Positions 37,096 to 47,760 of a stretch of 64,000 nt of DNA are shown piece by piece. The notes beneath the pieces were generated by a model that had not been told where the DNA came from, ran no database searches, and saw only the letters and a program-made list of their open reading frames with translations. Positions within the stretch are counted from its first letter, which is position 1. Every line of letters begins with the position of its first letter. Position numbers and translations under genes: made by a program. Source of the DNA: Leptodactylus fallax (Eukaryota; Chordata; Amphibia; Anura; Leptodactylidae); contig CAMRHE010000331.1 of the NCBI GenBank assembly GCA_947044405.1, forward strand, positions 1,860,001-1,924,000, given 5' to 3'.

Positions 37096-37262
37096 TTTTC
37101 TGTCCATGTGCTATTCGAGAAAAATATTGGACGTCACATGGACTCATTGTAGTCAATGGGGCCATTCACACATCTTTTTTTTTTTACATGGATGGAGCGA
37201 CATTGAAAAAAAACAAACTCATTGATTACAATGAGTCCATGTGATGTCCGATATTTTTCACG
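37085..37262. repeat. MITE-derived hairpin in the 3' flank of unit C
   Basis: 'cacatggactcattgtagtc' (about 37135) pairs with 'gattacaatgagtccatgtg' (about 37225), and 'aaaaatattggacgtc' with 'gatgtccgatattttt'. A run of T and a run of A lie near the middle. It corresponds to the MITE behind unit A (7325-7588). Confidence 0.7.
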
Positions 37263-37479
37263 GATATCGAAGAATTCTCGTTTTACTGTTATGTAAATTG
37301 TATAGATTATAATATAATTGTGACTTCTGCAATCATATAGGTGCAAGTTTATTGTTCATAAAACTTTGAAATAAATTCTCAGGAATCTTAGCTGTATTTA
37401 AAATCAACTATAATTTACAGACATGTCTAAGCACTTTTACAAATTATAATTCTATTTAGGCTAATATGTTATTGGGTCC

Positions 37480-39000
37480 TCATTCATTGGCTACTCGGCT
37501 CTTTTTCACACATCTCTTGTATTCAGGCATGGGATTGTCTCCGGTAACTGTCCAGCAGTAGTCTGCAAGCATTGATGGGTTCCATTTACCCTGATATATT
37601 TTTTCTATAGTCGCAATTTCCTGGTGAAATCGCTCACCATGTTCATCACTCACCACTGCACAGTTTGGTGCAAAGAAGTCTAGATGAGAGTGCAAGAAAT
37701 GAATCTTTAAAGACATGTTACATCCCAGGTTTTTATATGCCTTGAGGAGATTTTCCACCAACTCTTCATAGTTATCTGCCTTGGTGTTTCCCCGGAAATT
37801 TGTTACCACTAACCGGAATGCTTCCCATGCAGCCTTTTCCTTGCCACACAGCAAACAGTGAAACTCATCATCTTCAGGAAGCGCACGAATCTGAGGACCA
37901 ATAAAGACTCCTTCCTTTATCTTTGCTTCACTCAAACTTGGAAACTTACATAGGAGATACTTGAATGCCTCTTTATTTTTATCCATCGCCTTTACGAAGT
38001 TCTTCATAAGACCCAGCTTGATATGTAATGGAGGTAGCAGAATCTTTGTTGGTTCATTGAGCGCTGGATGAATAACATATTTAGTTCCTGGCTGCAGTGA
38101 TTGTCGGAGTGGCCAGTCTCTTTTCTTGAGGTGGTCAGATCTTGCACGACTGTCCCATTCACATAGGAGGCAGCAGTACTTTGTGTATCCACCCTGGAGA
38201 CCAAGCATTAGCGCAACCACCTTCAGGTCACCACAGAGGCACCACAGATGTTCATCATAGTTTATGCATCTCAAAAGCTGTTTCATGTTGTTATGTTTCC
38301 TTCATGTGAACTGCATAACCAATTGGAACCGATGGAAGTGCATTGTCATTGTGCAGTAAGACAGCTTTAAGACTCAGCTTGGATGAATCAATAAATAGCG
38401 TCCACTCTTCTGGGTTATAGCTGATGGTGAGAGCTTCCATTAAACTGCAGAGGTTATCGCATGCAACCAGATTACTCCCCTTGAGGAAGAATTGGACAAG
38501 ATGCTTTTGACAGTCCCGGAACAAAGAAATCCAAACATCATCTGCTAGCAGATTCCACTGTTGAAGTCTGGAACCTAAGAGCTCTGCCTTAGTCTTGGCC
38601 AGATCTAGATCTCTAACAAGATTGTTCAGTTCACTTTGCAATATAAGGTGTGGTTCAGTGGAGATTGATGAAAGAAAATCTTGATCCTGCGAGGTATATG
38701 GTTCATGACCACATGCTTCTTCTTTTTCTTCCTCAGTGGAATCGAGTGAGATTGTTTCTGGTGCTTTTGGAACTGACAATTTTTCTGAATAAGGGAGTAT
38801 TGGAGATGAAATATTTGGATACTGTAAAGTCCACTTCTTTTTTTTTCGAAATTCCTTTCCCAATTCGAGGCACCATGCAGAAGTAGCAATTGGCAGTATG
38901 GTCAGTTGGCTCTCTCCAGACCATTGGCACTGCAAAAGGCATAGATTGTCTTTTCCCGTTCAACCACTGTGTGAGGTTTGATGAACATCTATTACAGCAT
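37480..39000 (-). pseudogene. Broken gene of an uncharacterised metazoan repeat-associated family
   Basis: On the minus strand one protein is spread over three frames. First 'LTQWLNGKRQSMPFAVPMVW' with 'DHTANCYFC' (about 38985-38850); then 'LQYPNISSPILPYSEKLSVP' to 'VPIGYAVHMKET' (38830-38291); then 'MKQLLRCINYDEHLWCLCGD' to 'CWTVTGDNPMPEYKRC' (38286-37480). Breaks are an indel in an A run near 38840 and a 1-nt loss near 38289 that turns TA(Y)AACAAC into TAACAAC. Motifs LPPLHIKLGLMKNFVKAMD, CNMSLKIHFLHSHLDFF, SDEHGERFHQ and YQGKWNPSMLADYCW are very familiar from unnamed proteins of arthropods, cnidarians and fish. I know no established function; a transposon origin is plausible. The last 268 codons are intact. 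Confidence 0.75.
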
Positions 39001-39362
39001 GTGGGTGGCACCAGCATGGGGAGGTCATAGAGTGACCTGGTGGCAGCAGCATGGTGAGGCCATGCAGTTATCTGGTGGCAGCAGCATGAGGAGGCCATGC
39101 AGTGACCCGGTGGCAGCAGCATGAGGAGGACATACAGTGACCCGGTGGCAGCAGCATGAGAAGGCCATACAGTGACCCAGTGGCAGCAGCATGAGGAGGC
39201 CATACAGTGACCCAGTGGCAGCAGCATGAGGAGGCCATACAGTGACCCGGTGACAGATTGGGGAGGTGGGTGGCACAAACTGTACCTGTTGGTGGTGGCT
39301 GTAAGAAGGAGCACTTGGCATCAGATGTGTGGCATCAGGCGGGTGGCAGCATCAGAATAGTA
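38998..39362. repeat. 35-bp minisatellite (hAT-associated), copy 2
   Basis: About seven units of 35 bp, 'atgaggaggccatacagtga' plus 'cccggtggcagcagc', phased exactly (for example the 'catgc/catac' word at 39096, 39131, 39166). It is followed by the same tail as hAT copy 1 ('catcagatgtgtggcatcag', 'gcagcatcagaatagtag'). It abuts the 5' end of the broken orphan-family gene. Confidence 0.85.
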
Positions 39363-39790
39363 GCTGAGGCACTCCAACCTGCCTAACATGAATTATGCCA
39401 CCTCCAAAATGGCCGCCACAACATGTGATGACGTCAGACGCCAACTGGAAGTGTGCGGAGCAGAGCTGGGAACGCCGGCAGCAGGATGAGAACCCTAGAG
39501 AGGGGGAGCGGCTGCCACACACATGAAGGCCCAGGGAGCAGAGGAACTCACCACAACTGCACCATGACCCCCTGGCTAGGGGACCCCTACCTCAAGGGGT
39601 GCTGACCACGGACCAGGGAATTGGGAAGGAAGGCAAGCCAGAGACTCTCGATCTGCCTCCCTACTCAGATCCTCTCTACGTCCTGCCTCTGAGAGGGACA
39701 GGAAGAACACCGGAGAGGGGAGGCGGTCTGGGGACCTTTAACCTCTCTAACTTCCTGTCCCTCTCAGAGGTCAAGAGACCAACATCCTGC
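39363..39790. other. Unassigned stretch with an inverted repeat
   Basis: No gene is recognised. At about 39688-39773, 'ctctgagagggacaggaag' pairs with 'cttcctgtccctctcagag', a 19-bp perfect inverted repeat around a 45-50 bp loop. It lies just before DIRS sequence and could be an element terminus. Confidence 0.4.
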
Positions 39791-40560
39791 AGTGCTGTCA
39801 TAGGGGACGTCCTGAAAAGACCTGTAATTCTCCCACTTTTTTAGCGGAGGTGATGGCTAGCAAAAAGGTAGTCTTGTAAGCCAGAGACTTGAGATCCATG
39901 TCCTCCAGAGGTTCAGAACAACTGATTTGCACCAATCAGTGAGGCACTCTCTGGGGGCACGGGGAGAACAGCCACTCGTGTCAGAATTCTCCCACTCGGT
40001 TCCTCCAGCAAGACCCACTAGCAATCGGACCAGAGGGAGAACTATGCTTGCTCTCCTAATTTTTGTTCTTTGTTTAAGTGAATACATTCATTATAGATGG
40101 GGTGAGTGCCAATCCATAGTGCTGGCAGCTATTTTGTACTTTTGTTTTTTTGGAGCAGCGGCACCTTTTTCTGCTTCTTTTTCTGTGAAATATTCCCATT
40201 GTGGAATGGGAGCAGAAAGCAGATCTTAATTACAGCATCCGTCTACCTAAACAGGCAGAAAGAGCTGCAACCTGCACCTTTAGGATGGCAGGGCTAAGAC
40301 CTTTATCCAGAAGGTAGAAAATTCAATAGAACCCCAGTTGGAGGATTAGAACTATTAGCTCTTTATATGGAGCACCAATGCTAGAAGACGTTACCTATTC
40401 TTATTAACTTCTGTTGATAGATTCGGATCTAGAGCAGGATATAGTCTTCAGGACAGCCTCTGACAGTTCTCTGGATTCCCATAGGGACTGGTCAACCTGC
40501 AGGCTGTCATGTTGAATCTTCTCAGATCCTGGCAACTCTGAGTTCCCTGAGAGACCAGAT
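39790..40560 (-). pseudogene. DIRS-type tyrosine-recombinase relic (C-D spacer)
   Basis: Minus-strand residues 'LEDMDLKSLAYKTTFLLAIT' with 'SAKKVGEL' (39905-39800) match the catalytic core region, and from about 40560 down to 40330 translations such as 'LPGSEKIQHDSLQVDQSLW' and 'NSSNPPTGVLLNFL' give the DIRS N-terminal region. The part at about 39935-40225 matches the insert within the first DIRS relic (8580-8880). All frames are broken. Confidence 0.65.
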
Positions 40561-40569
40561 TCTGGATTA

Positions 40570-40880
40570 GGGGAAGTCTATTGAAAACAATAGTTCCGGA
40601 CCTGGAAGTGGCAAAGAAACGTCACTTCTGGATCGGAGCTCCGGCAACGCAAAGAAGTTCGGCCGGCAACAGAAGAATACAGCGCTTCACCCTGAACCAG
40701 GTAAATAAAAAGGGGAATGGGGAACTCCAACAAATCAACACCCCACTGATCTTTCTTCCAGAAAGATGGACCAAGACAAAGAAAAAAGAAGAAAAATCCA
40801 CAAACTAGGTAAGAAGCTTCAGAAACATCAAAATACATCAAAATACACCTAGATGGGAGGACAAAAGAGAACTCCCTCCA
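40570..40880 (-). mobile_element. DIRS-associated internal segment, copy 2
   Basis: Close match to 10380-10745 and directly continuous with the DIRS relic on its left. No intact ORF. Confidence 0.45.
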
Positions 40881-40959
40881 CCTGTTATGGTTGGGGTTAG
40901 CTGAATAAACAAGAGGCTCTCAGCTAGGAGACGTCTCTTGTTAGGTAGAAAGAGTCGGT

Positions 40960-42277
40960 ACATAGCACGTTAGCGAACTTTTGTAGCCAGCCAAGAGTCT
41001 TTCAATTCTTGTTTGAGGGATTTTCATCCATTCTTCCTTGAAAAAGTCTTCCAGTTCTGTGAGATTCCTGGCTAGTCTTGCATGCTCTGCTCTTTTGAGG
41101 TCTAGCCACAGATTTTCAATGATTTAGAGATCAGGACCATCATAAAACCTTCAGTTTGCGCCTTTTTAGGTAGTCTATGGTGGGTTTTGATGTCCTCCTT
41201 TTCCTCATCCTCTTTTCAATTTCAGCTTTTTTACAGATGGTGTTATGTTTGCTTCAAGAATTTGCTGAAATTTCATTGAATCCATTCTTCCCTCTACCCG
41301 TGAAATGTTCCCCGTGTCATTGGCTGCAACACAACCCCAAAGCATGATTGATCCACCCCCATGCGTAATGGTTGGAGAGATGTTCTTTTCCTGAAATTCT
41401 GTGCCCTTTTTTCTCCAAACATACCTTTGATCATTGTGGCCAAAGAGTTCTATTTTAAGCTCATCGGTCCACAGGACTTGTTTCCAAAATGCATCAGGCT
41501 TGTTTAGATGTTCTTTTGCAAACTTCTGACAGTGAATTTTATGGTGAGGACGCCGGAGAGGTTTCTTCTGATGACTCTTCCATGAAGGCCATATCTGTGC
41601 AAGTATCATTGAACAGTAGAACAATGTACCACAACTCCAGAGTCTGCTAAATCTTCTTGAATGTCTTTTGCAGTCAAGCAGGGGTTCTGATTTGACACTC
41701 TGGCAATCCCACGAGCAGCTGTCTCTGAATTTTTTACTGGTCTTCCAGACCTTTGCTTGACCTCCGCTGTTCCTGGTAACTGCCATTTCTTAATTACATT
41801 GAAAACTGAGGAAAGAGCAACTTGAAAACGCTTTGCTATCTTCTTATAGCCTTCTCCTGCTTTGTAGGCCTCCACCATTTTCATTTTCAGAGTGCTAGGC
41901 AGCTGCTTAGAAGAACCCATGGCTGCTGTTTTTTGGCACAAGGTTAGAGAAGGCTGAGGATTTATAAAGCCTTTCCTAACAATGATAGTGAACAAGGCAT
42001 AACCCTAACTAGCTAATTAAAGTCTGAGACCTTGGTCAAGTTATTTGAGCACACAAATCTACAAGGGTTCCCAAACTTTTGCAAGGTATTCCTTTCCCTT
42101 TTTCACTCTAAAATTGTACTCAAACATAATATTACACTGATATTTCTTAAAATTATAGACATGTGTGTTTAATCTTTAACTTTATGCCTTTTAAAGATCA
42201 TTTCATCTTCAACTTACTTAACTGTTCACAATAACAGACATTTTGACCAGGGGTGTCCAAACTTTTGCATGTCACTG
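40960..42277 (-). mobile_element. Tc1-like transposon, near full length but degraded
   Basis: The right end is 'gtgtccaaacttttgcatgt' with 'cactg' before TA at 42278. The left end (about 40960-40985, 'gcgaacttttg') is too diverged to fix. Length is about 1.3 kb and it carries the transposase relic on the minus strand. Confidence 0.7.
41160..41995 (-). pseudogene. Tc1 transposase pseudogene
   Basis: The N-terminal frame (41995-41606) starts at a Met before 'SSKQLPSTLKMKMVEAYKAG' and includes the paired-like HTH ('YKKIAKRFQV...VIKKWQ') and the GRP box (QRSGRPVKN). A frameshift near 41620 leads to the catalytic frame with VLWTDELKIELFG, 'YVWRKKGTEF' and THGGGSIMLWGC. The expected second Asp and Glu region is missing: the frame runs from 'ILEANITPSVKKLKLK' to a KRRTSKPTIDY-type C terminus near 41175. 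Inactive. Confidence 0.85.
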
Positions 42278-42388
42278 TATACATAAATAGTATAATGTTG
42301 TACCGTGTTAGCCATTGAAAGTAGTAGAAGAGTGAAGAAATCAGGCGATACCTTTTAGAGGCTAACTGAGTATATTTGATAAGTAAGC

Positions 42389-42415
42389 TTTCAAGAGTCT
42401 AGCTCTCTTCTTCAG
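42389..42415 (-). ncRNA. Hammerhead-like ribozyme core in Penelope-like 3' end (degraded)
   Basis: On the minus strand CTGAAGA, then a short helix (AAGAG...CTCTT) and GAAAGC. This is the hammerhead layout CUGAUGA-helix II-GAAA with one change (U to A) in the first box. Helices I and III and the cleavage triplet were not resolved. Confidence 0.35.
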
Positions 42416-42636
42416 ACATGGTGTTATACAAGAACTGAAAATTCACAGATTTTTTATATACCCTATACACATGATCTTCAAAGAATTTTAGAGTCCTTAA
42501 AAAAACCAAACCAAAATGCAATCTAAGTAGAGAAGTTATTTACAACAGGTCAAAAAACAATCTGGAAAGTTGTGGTGTGTGACAGAGGGATCTGTTATCT
42601 GTTTGCTATCAGGAGGTGATTTGTGACCCTCACAGT

Positions 42637-43707
42637 TCATACATAGTGTGACATGAAGCTGGCATGAATATTAAGTCCAAATTGCAGAGTTTGAAATTTT
42701 TGCATAAACTTGTACTCCCATTCTTTCCTTTCCTCCTGTGTCTTAAAATGTCCCATTAAAACCACAACCCGCAAATCTTCAGTAGAGTGGTCTTCTCCGG
42801 AGAAATGTGCGGCCACTGGGAGATCTGTTCTGCTGTTATTAATATTGGATCTATGTGAGTTCATTCGCTGACTAAGTCTCTGCCCTGTTTCCCCCACATA
42901 GAGGCCTGTGGTGGGACATTGCACACACATTATGAGGTACACCACATTGGAAGACCTGCAGGAAAATGTCCCCCTAATTCTGTGCACCTGTTGTGACTGT
43001 GGGGCAGGTACACTGTCAGCGGTGTGGATGTGCTTGCAGGTTATGCACCTTTTTTGTAGGCAAGGTGAGGTACCATTTTCAGTTGGGGCCTTCAGGGCAC
43101 TCCGGACAATAATATGCCTCAGGTTTGGTGGTTGTCGAAAGGAAAGGAGAGGGGGGACTGGAAATATGTCCTTGAGTCTGTTGTCCCTATGTAGCACTGG
43201 TTGGAGCTCCTTGGCAATCCTTCGTAGGATTTCCAGCTGTGGGTTCCTTCCAGTTCTGTGGGTTCCTTCCAGTTCTGCCATAAAGAGATTTGCATACTGG
43301 GGTGCACATCTGGTCCCCATTAAAGTTCCCATTCGCTGTAGATATAGATCCTCTCCAAAGGTAAAATGGTTGTGGCTAAGGATGAATTTTATGAGCTGCG
43401 TTACTGGTTCTGTTGGGAGGTTTTGTTTTGCCAGGTGTACCTGACATGCTGCAACTCCATCCTTGTGAGGAATGTTGGTATACAGGGATTCCACATCCAT
43501 GGTGGCCAAAATGGTACCCTCAGGTAGTGGGCCCAGGGCATTCAGTTTGTTAAGAAGGTCAGTGGTGTCCTGGATATAGCTTGGAGTGTCCCTGACAAGG
43601 GGTTTTAGGAGATTTTCCACCCAACCTGAGATGTTTTCTGTCAGTGTCCCAATGCCAGAAATGATAGGCCTCCCAGGGTTGCCATCTTTGTGTGACTTTG
43701 GGAGCAT
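42637..43707 (-). CDS. Penelope-like RT fragment fused in frame to GIY-YIG endonuclease (356 aa)
   Basis: The open frame begins at a Met in MLPKSHKDGNPGRPIISG, the conserved Penelope motif before the RT core, and contains TMDVESLYTNIPH and GTRCAPQYANLFMAELEG. It then jumps in frame to 'RNPQLEILRRIAKEL', losing the YIDD palm and thumb found in the copy at 52880-53350. A 19-bp duplication (gtgggttccttccagttct, near 43241-43279) sits at the deletion. The C-terminal part has paired Cys residues (CLQKRCITCKHI) and the GIY-YIG domain 'VVYLIMC...GLYVGETGQR'. The endonuclease could fold; reverse transcription could not occur. It lacks the N-terminal part of the element. Confidence 0.8.
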   Translation of the reverse strand: MLPKSHKDGNPGRPIISGIGTLTENISGWVENLLKPLVRDTPSYIQDTTDLLNKLNALGPLPEGTILATMDVESLYTNIPHKDGVAACQVHLAKQNLPTEPVTQLIKFILSHNHFTFGEDLYLQRMGTLMGTRCAPQYANLFMAELEGTHRTGRNPQLEILRRIAKELQPVLHRDNRLKDIFPVPPLLSFRQPPNLRHIIVRSALKAPTENGTSPCLQKRCITCKHIHTADSVPAPQSQQVHRIRGTFSCRSSNVVYLIMCVQCPTTGLYVGETGQRLSQRMNSHRSNINNSRTDLPVAAHFSGEDHSTEDLRVVVLMGHFKTQEERKEWEYKFMQKFQTLQFGLNIHASFMSHYV

Positions 43708-43789
43708 ATAGAAGCAGCCCGGCCTGGGATCTTGTTGGATAAGTCCTTTTACCTGATTGATAAGTCCTTTTACCTGATAACTACAGTTA

Positions 43790-44055
43790 TTCTGCAGGGT
43801 CCTAACAGTCTAAGACATGTAAGACATGATCGGGGGAGGGGGGAGTCCAACACCCAGGGCTCCTGCTGATAAACCATTTGAAGATACCGTGGCACTTTTG
43901 TGAGTGCTGTGACTCCTTCACTATTTACATTGCACAAGATCTGTTTTATAATCACCAAACAATGTTATTATAGCCTGTAATAATAGTAAAGATGTCCCAC
44001 ATAGTATAATATGCTCCACAGTGGCCCACCATAGTATAATATACTCCACAGTAGG
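43790..44055. repeat. Low-copy repeat R, copy 3
   Basis: Shares 'ctgttttataatcaccaaac', 'aatgttattatagcctgtaa' and two 'agtataatatgctccacag' units with 11380-11560. It runs straight into the 35-bp minisatellite. Confidence 0.6.
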
Positions 44056-45180
44056 AGGTTATACAGTGAATCAACGGCAGCGGCATGAGGAGGGAATACA
44101 GTGACCCAGTGGCAGCAGCATGAGGAGTACACAGAGTGATCCAGTGGAAGCGGCATGAGGAGGCCATACAGTGACCCGGTGGCAGCGGCATGAGAAGGGA
44201 ATACAGTGACCCAATGGCAGCAGCATGAGGTGTACACAGAGTGACCCAGTGGAAGTGGCATAAGGAGGCCATACAATGAACCAAGGGCAGCGTCATGAGG
44301 AAGCCATACATTGACCCAGTGGCAGCAGCATGAGGCTGGAATACAGTGACCCAGTGGCAGCAGTATGAGGAGGGAATACAGATACCCAGTGGCAGCAGCA
44401 TGAGGAGTACACAGGGTGACCCAGTGGCAGCGGCATGAGGAGGCCATACAGTGACCGAGTGGCAGCGGCATGAGGAGGCCATACAGTGACCCAGTGGCAT
44501 GAGGAGTACACAGAGTGACCCAGTGGAAGAGGCATGAGGAGGCCATTCAGTGACCCGTGGCATCAGCATGAGGAGGCCATACAGTGACCCCTTGGCAGCA
44601 GCATGAGGAGTACAAAGAGTGATCCAGTGGAAGCGGCAGGAGGAGGCCATACAGTGACCCGGTGGCAGCGGCATGAGGAGGGAATACAGTGACCCAGTGG
44701 GAGCAGCATGATGAGTACACAGAGTGACCCAGTGGAAGTGGCATGAGGAGGCCTTACAGAGAACCAAGGGCAGCGGCATGAGGAGGCCATACATTGACCT
44801 AGTGGCAGCAGCATGAGGAGTACATAGAGTGACCCAGTGTAAGCGGTATGAGGCCATACAGTGACCCAGTGGCAGCGGCAAGAGGAGGGCTTACAGTGAC
44901 CCAGTGGCAGCAGCATGAGGAGTACACAGAGTGACCCAGTGGAAGCGGTATGAGGCCATACAGTGACCCAATGGCAGCAGCATGAAGCGGCATGAGGCCA
45001 TACAGTGAACCAGTGACAAAGTGCAGAGGTGGCAACAGTGTGAGTAAGCCACACAGTGGCAAGGTGATATAATGTGTAGGTAGCAACAGCCTTAGGAGGC
45101 CATAGAGTGAACCAGTGGAAGTGAAGAGGTGGCATCGGCATGAGGAGGCCATACAGTGAACCAGTCGCAGAATGTGGTGA
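44056..45180. repeat. Large 35-bp minisatellite array beside hAT copy 2
   Basis: About 30 imperfect units alternating two versions: 'atgaggaggccatacagtga' plus 'cccagtggcagcggc', and 'atgaggagtacacagagtga' plus 'cccagtggaagcggc'. The higher-order unit is therefore about 70 bp or more. Because 35 is not a multiple of 3 the array rotates through all frames, and it lacks stops on the minus strand, giving spurious ORFs of up to 309 codons. Confidence 0.9.
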
Positions 45181-45182
45181 GG

Positions 45183-47760
45183 CAGCATGGATCATTTAAT
45201 AATCTGCTGCATCAGGCATTGGTGGGTGGAAATCCTGGCTGATCCTCATCTGATTCATCTTCAAAAAGGTTAGTCTCTCCAAATTTTGGGTGTACAGGCA
45301 AGTTCTCTTTGGGGTAACTATGGCCCCCACCGCTCTAAGCACCCACTCTGATGCCACACTACAGGCCGGGCAGCACAGCTTTTCCAGTGCGAACTCAGCC
45401 AGTTGTGGCCACAAATCCAGTTTGGCTGCCCAGTAGTCCAGCGGATCTTTGATTACAGGTGGCAGGGTGCACTCCAAGTATGCCACCACCTGCTTGGTTC
45501 AAGTTCTGCTCTGTGTCTAGCTGCTGAGGAGCAGCTTCTTCATTATGCAGCTGAAGAAAGCTGCTCATCAGCAACTCTAGGCTCAGGCTGCTGCTGATGG
45601 AGCCGATACTGCTCCTGCTCCCCCTCCCACAGCTGCCATGCCAGTGCAAGTTGAGTGCTCAGGGCCCCCCAGTCAGACATGCGAGAGGATGGATGATGGC
45701 GCAGATAGGTAGCGGCCAAATTGCTACATAGCATGTCTCTATGCTAGTTCAGTTTGTCCTAACATCTTAGCGGGTGTAAAAAGGCCTCCATTTTTCCCTG
45801 ATAGCGAGGGTCTAACATGGTGGAGAGGCAGTAGTCATCCCTCTTCCGAATGGTGACAATTCGGCTGTCACTGTGCAAGGAAGTGAGCATGCATCGGGCC
45901 ATTTGCGCAAGTGACTCCGAGGGACTCCCTGTATCCATCGCCACTGCATACTGCCACAGTGTGTATGGATCATCTGCCTCAGCTTCCTCTGACAGTTACT
46001 GTTGCTCCTGCTCCTCCTCTCCACCCATTTGGCTACACATTGTTTGTGCTCTAATGTCCTCCTCATCCTCCAGTTTATCCCCCACAGGGCTTATATAGCC
46101 GTGAGATGTAGACACCACATCTCCAGTCCCCTAACCAGACAGATTGTAAAGCATCTTTTCCAGGATGTGAATCAGTGGAATGACGTTGTTCATCCCGTAG
46201 TCCTGGCGACTGACTAACAAAGTGGCCTCCTCAAAGGGAACAAGCAAACGGCAGGTGTCATGCATGAGCTGCCACTGGGTAATGTTAAAGTAACACAGGG
46301 GAGTACCTCTGTCCACTTGGAGCATAAAGAAATCGTTTATGGCTTTTCTCTGTTCGTACAGTCGATCCAACATATGGAGTGTTGAATTCCAATGGGTGGA
46401 AACATTGCATATCAACCTATGTTGTGGGAGGTCGTTCTGCCACTGCAGCTCAAGAAGGGTGTGCTTGGCGGTGTACGAGTGGCTGAAGTGCATGCAAAGT
46501 TTCCTTACCATTTTTAGGATGTCTTGCAGATGGGTGGAACATTTAAAGAAACGCTTGACAACCAGATTGAACAAGTGTGCCATGCAGGGTGCATGACTCA
46601 GCCCTCCTTGACACAGCGCTGACACCATGTTCTTTCCGTTGTCGGTCACCATTGTTCCGATTTTAAGCTCTCTTGGAGAAAGCCAGGATTCGATTTCTTG
46701 ATTGAGGACACGGAGCAGTTCCTCCTCTGTGTGACTTAGTTCGCCCAGGCAAACGAGGTGTAGAACAACGTGACACCGCTGTGCCCTTCACATGTGGTAT
46801 GCTGGAGGAGCACTGGAAATTGTCCCTGTAGTGGAGACTGAGGACACAGTGGAGGATAAGGCGGTCATTGTTGCAGGACCAACGGCGTGAGAACGTGGAG
46901 GCAGAAGCTGCGTCACCTGTCCAAGTTGCTGATGTGTCTGGGCAGGCACCACATTAACCCAGTGGGCCGTAAATGAAATATATTGTCCTTGACCGTAGTT
47001 ACAGCTCCACACGTCAGCGCTGCCATGCACTTTTACAGACACTGACAGGCTCAAGGTCTGGCCCACCTTCTGTTCTACATATTTGTGCAGGGCTGGTACT
47101 GTCTTCTTGGCAAAGAAATGATGGCTTGGGACTCTCCACCTCAGCTCGGCGCAAGCCATCAGTTCTCTGTAAGGTGCAAAGTCCACCAATTGGAAAGGGA
47201 GGGACTGCAGCACCAGCTACTTGTGCACACAGACTGTTGTCTCTTAGATATAGATTCTCTGATCAATTGCTGACGCAATGACTGACTAGGAGGAGGAGGA
47301 GCAGGAACATCATGACCAGGAGATGATGAGAAGGACACACTGCGTCCCTTGGCTGAGGTGGTGGAGCCTTGACTGCCTGAAATGGGGTGCCTGCCACTGG
47401 GTGATGTAACAGTTCTTGTGGCAGGCTGGACCACCACATTGGAGCCACGGCTCTCCCAGGCTTCACCTTCTGCCCACAGACTGAACATATGTCCATGTTC
47501 ACATCCCCCGGCAGCTTAACAAAAAACTGCCACACCGCTGAGTAGGTGATTTTACCAGCAACACTCCGCATTAACTGACTGCTACCGCCACTGCCTCCAT
47601 GAACCACTGCACCACTTCTATAGGGGCAGGTAGGCTGCTGCAAAGTGGGTACTTTGGCTCCCGACCTCCCACTGCTGCCACCCTGCTGACTTCGCCGCGG
47701 CCTCGTGCGCAAGTTGCCACCCTCTTCTCCCAAAGACGATGAAGCCCCTTTGTCACCCGG
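45183..47760 (-). pseudogene. hAT transposase pseudogene (ZBED-like), copy 2
   Basis: In N-to-C order on the minus strand: BED finger start 'WQFFVKLPGDVNMDICSVCG' (about 47530-47470); 'VTDNGKNMVSALCQGGLSHA' and 'HLFNLVVKRF' (46652-46550); 'HWNSTLHMLDRLYEQ' (about 46400-46355); and a decayed dimerisation block 'CSVASEWVLRAVGAIVT' (about 45360-45310), where the ERVFS core is lost. The 173-codon segment 46652-46131 is open. Frameshifts elsewhere make the gene non-functional. It is about 80-85% alike to copy 1. Confidence 0.82.

Larger units (their letters stand above)
42290..43770 (-). mobile_element. Penelope-like element with GIY-YIG endonuclease, internally deleted
   Basis: The element is read on the minus strand. 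The coding part is 43707-42637. Its 3' end runs to about 42292 ('aatggctaacacggtacaac' in reverse), matching the ends at 54300-54420 and 57000-57096. The left part of the RT domain is present but the palm with YIDD is deleted. Confidence 0.85.

Noticed and set aside
43952..45195. Long minus-strand ORFs (up to 309 codons) rich in Cys, His, Pro
   Set aside because: They are read-through of a 35-bp minisatellite whose period is not a multiple of three; all frames look alike and no family resemblance exists.
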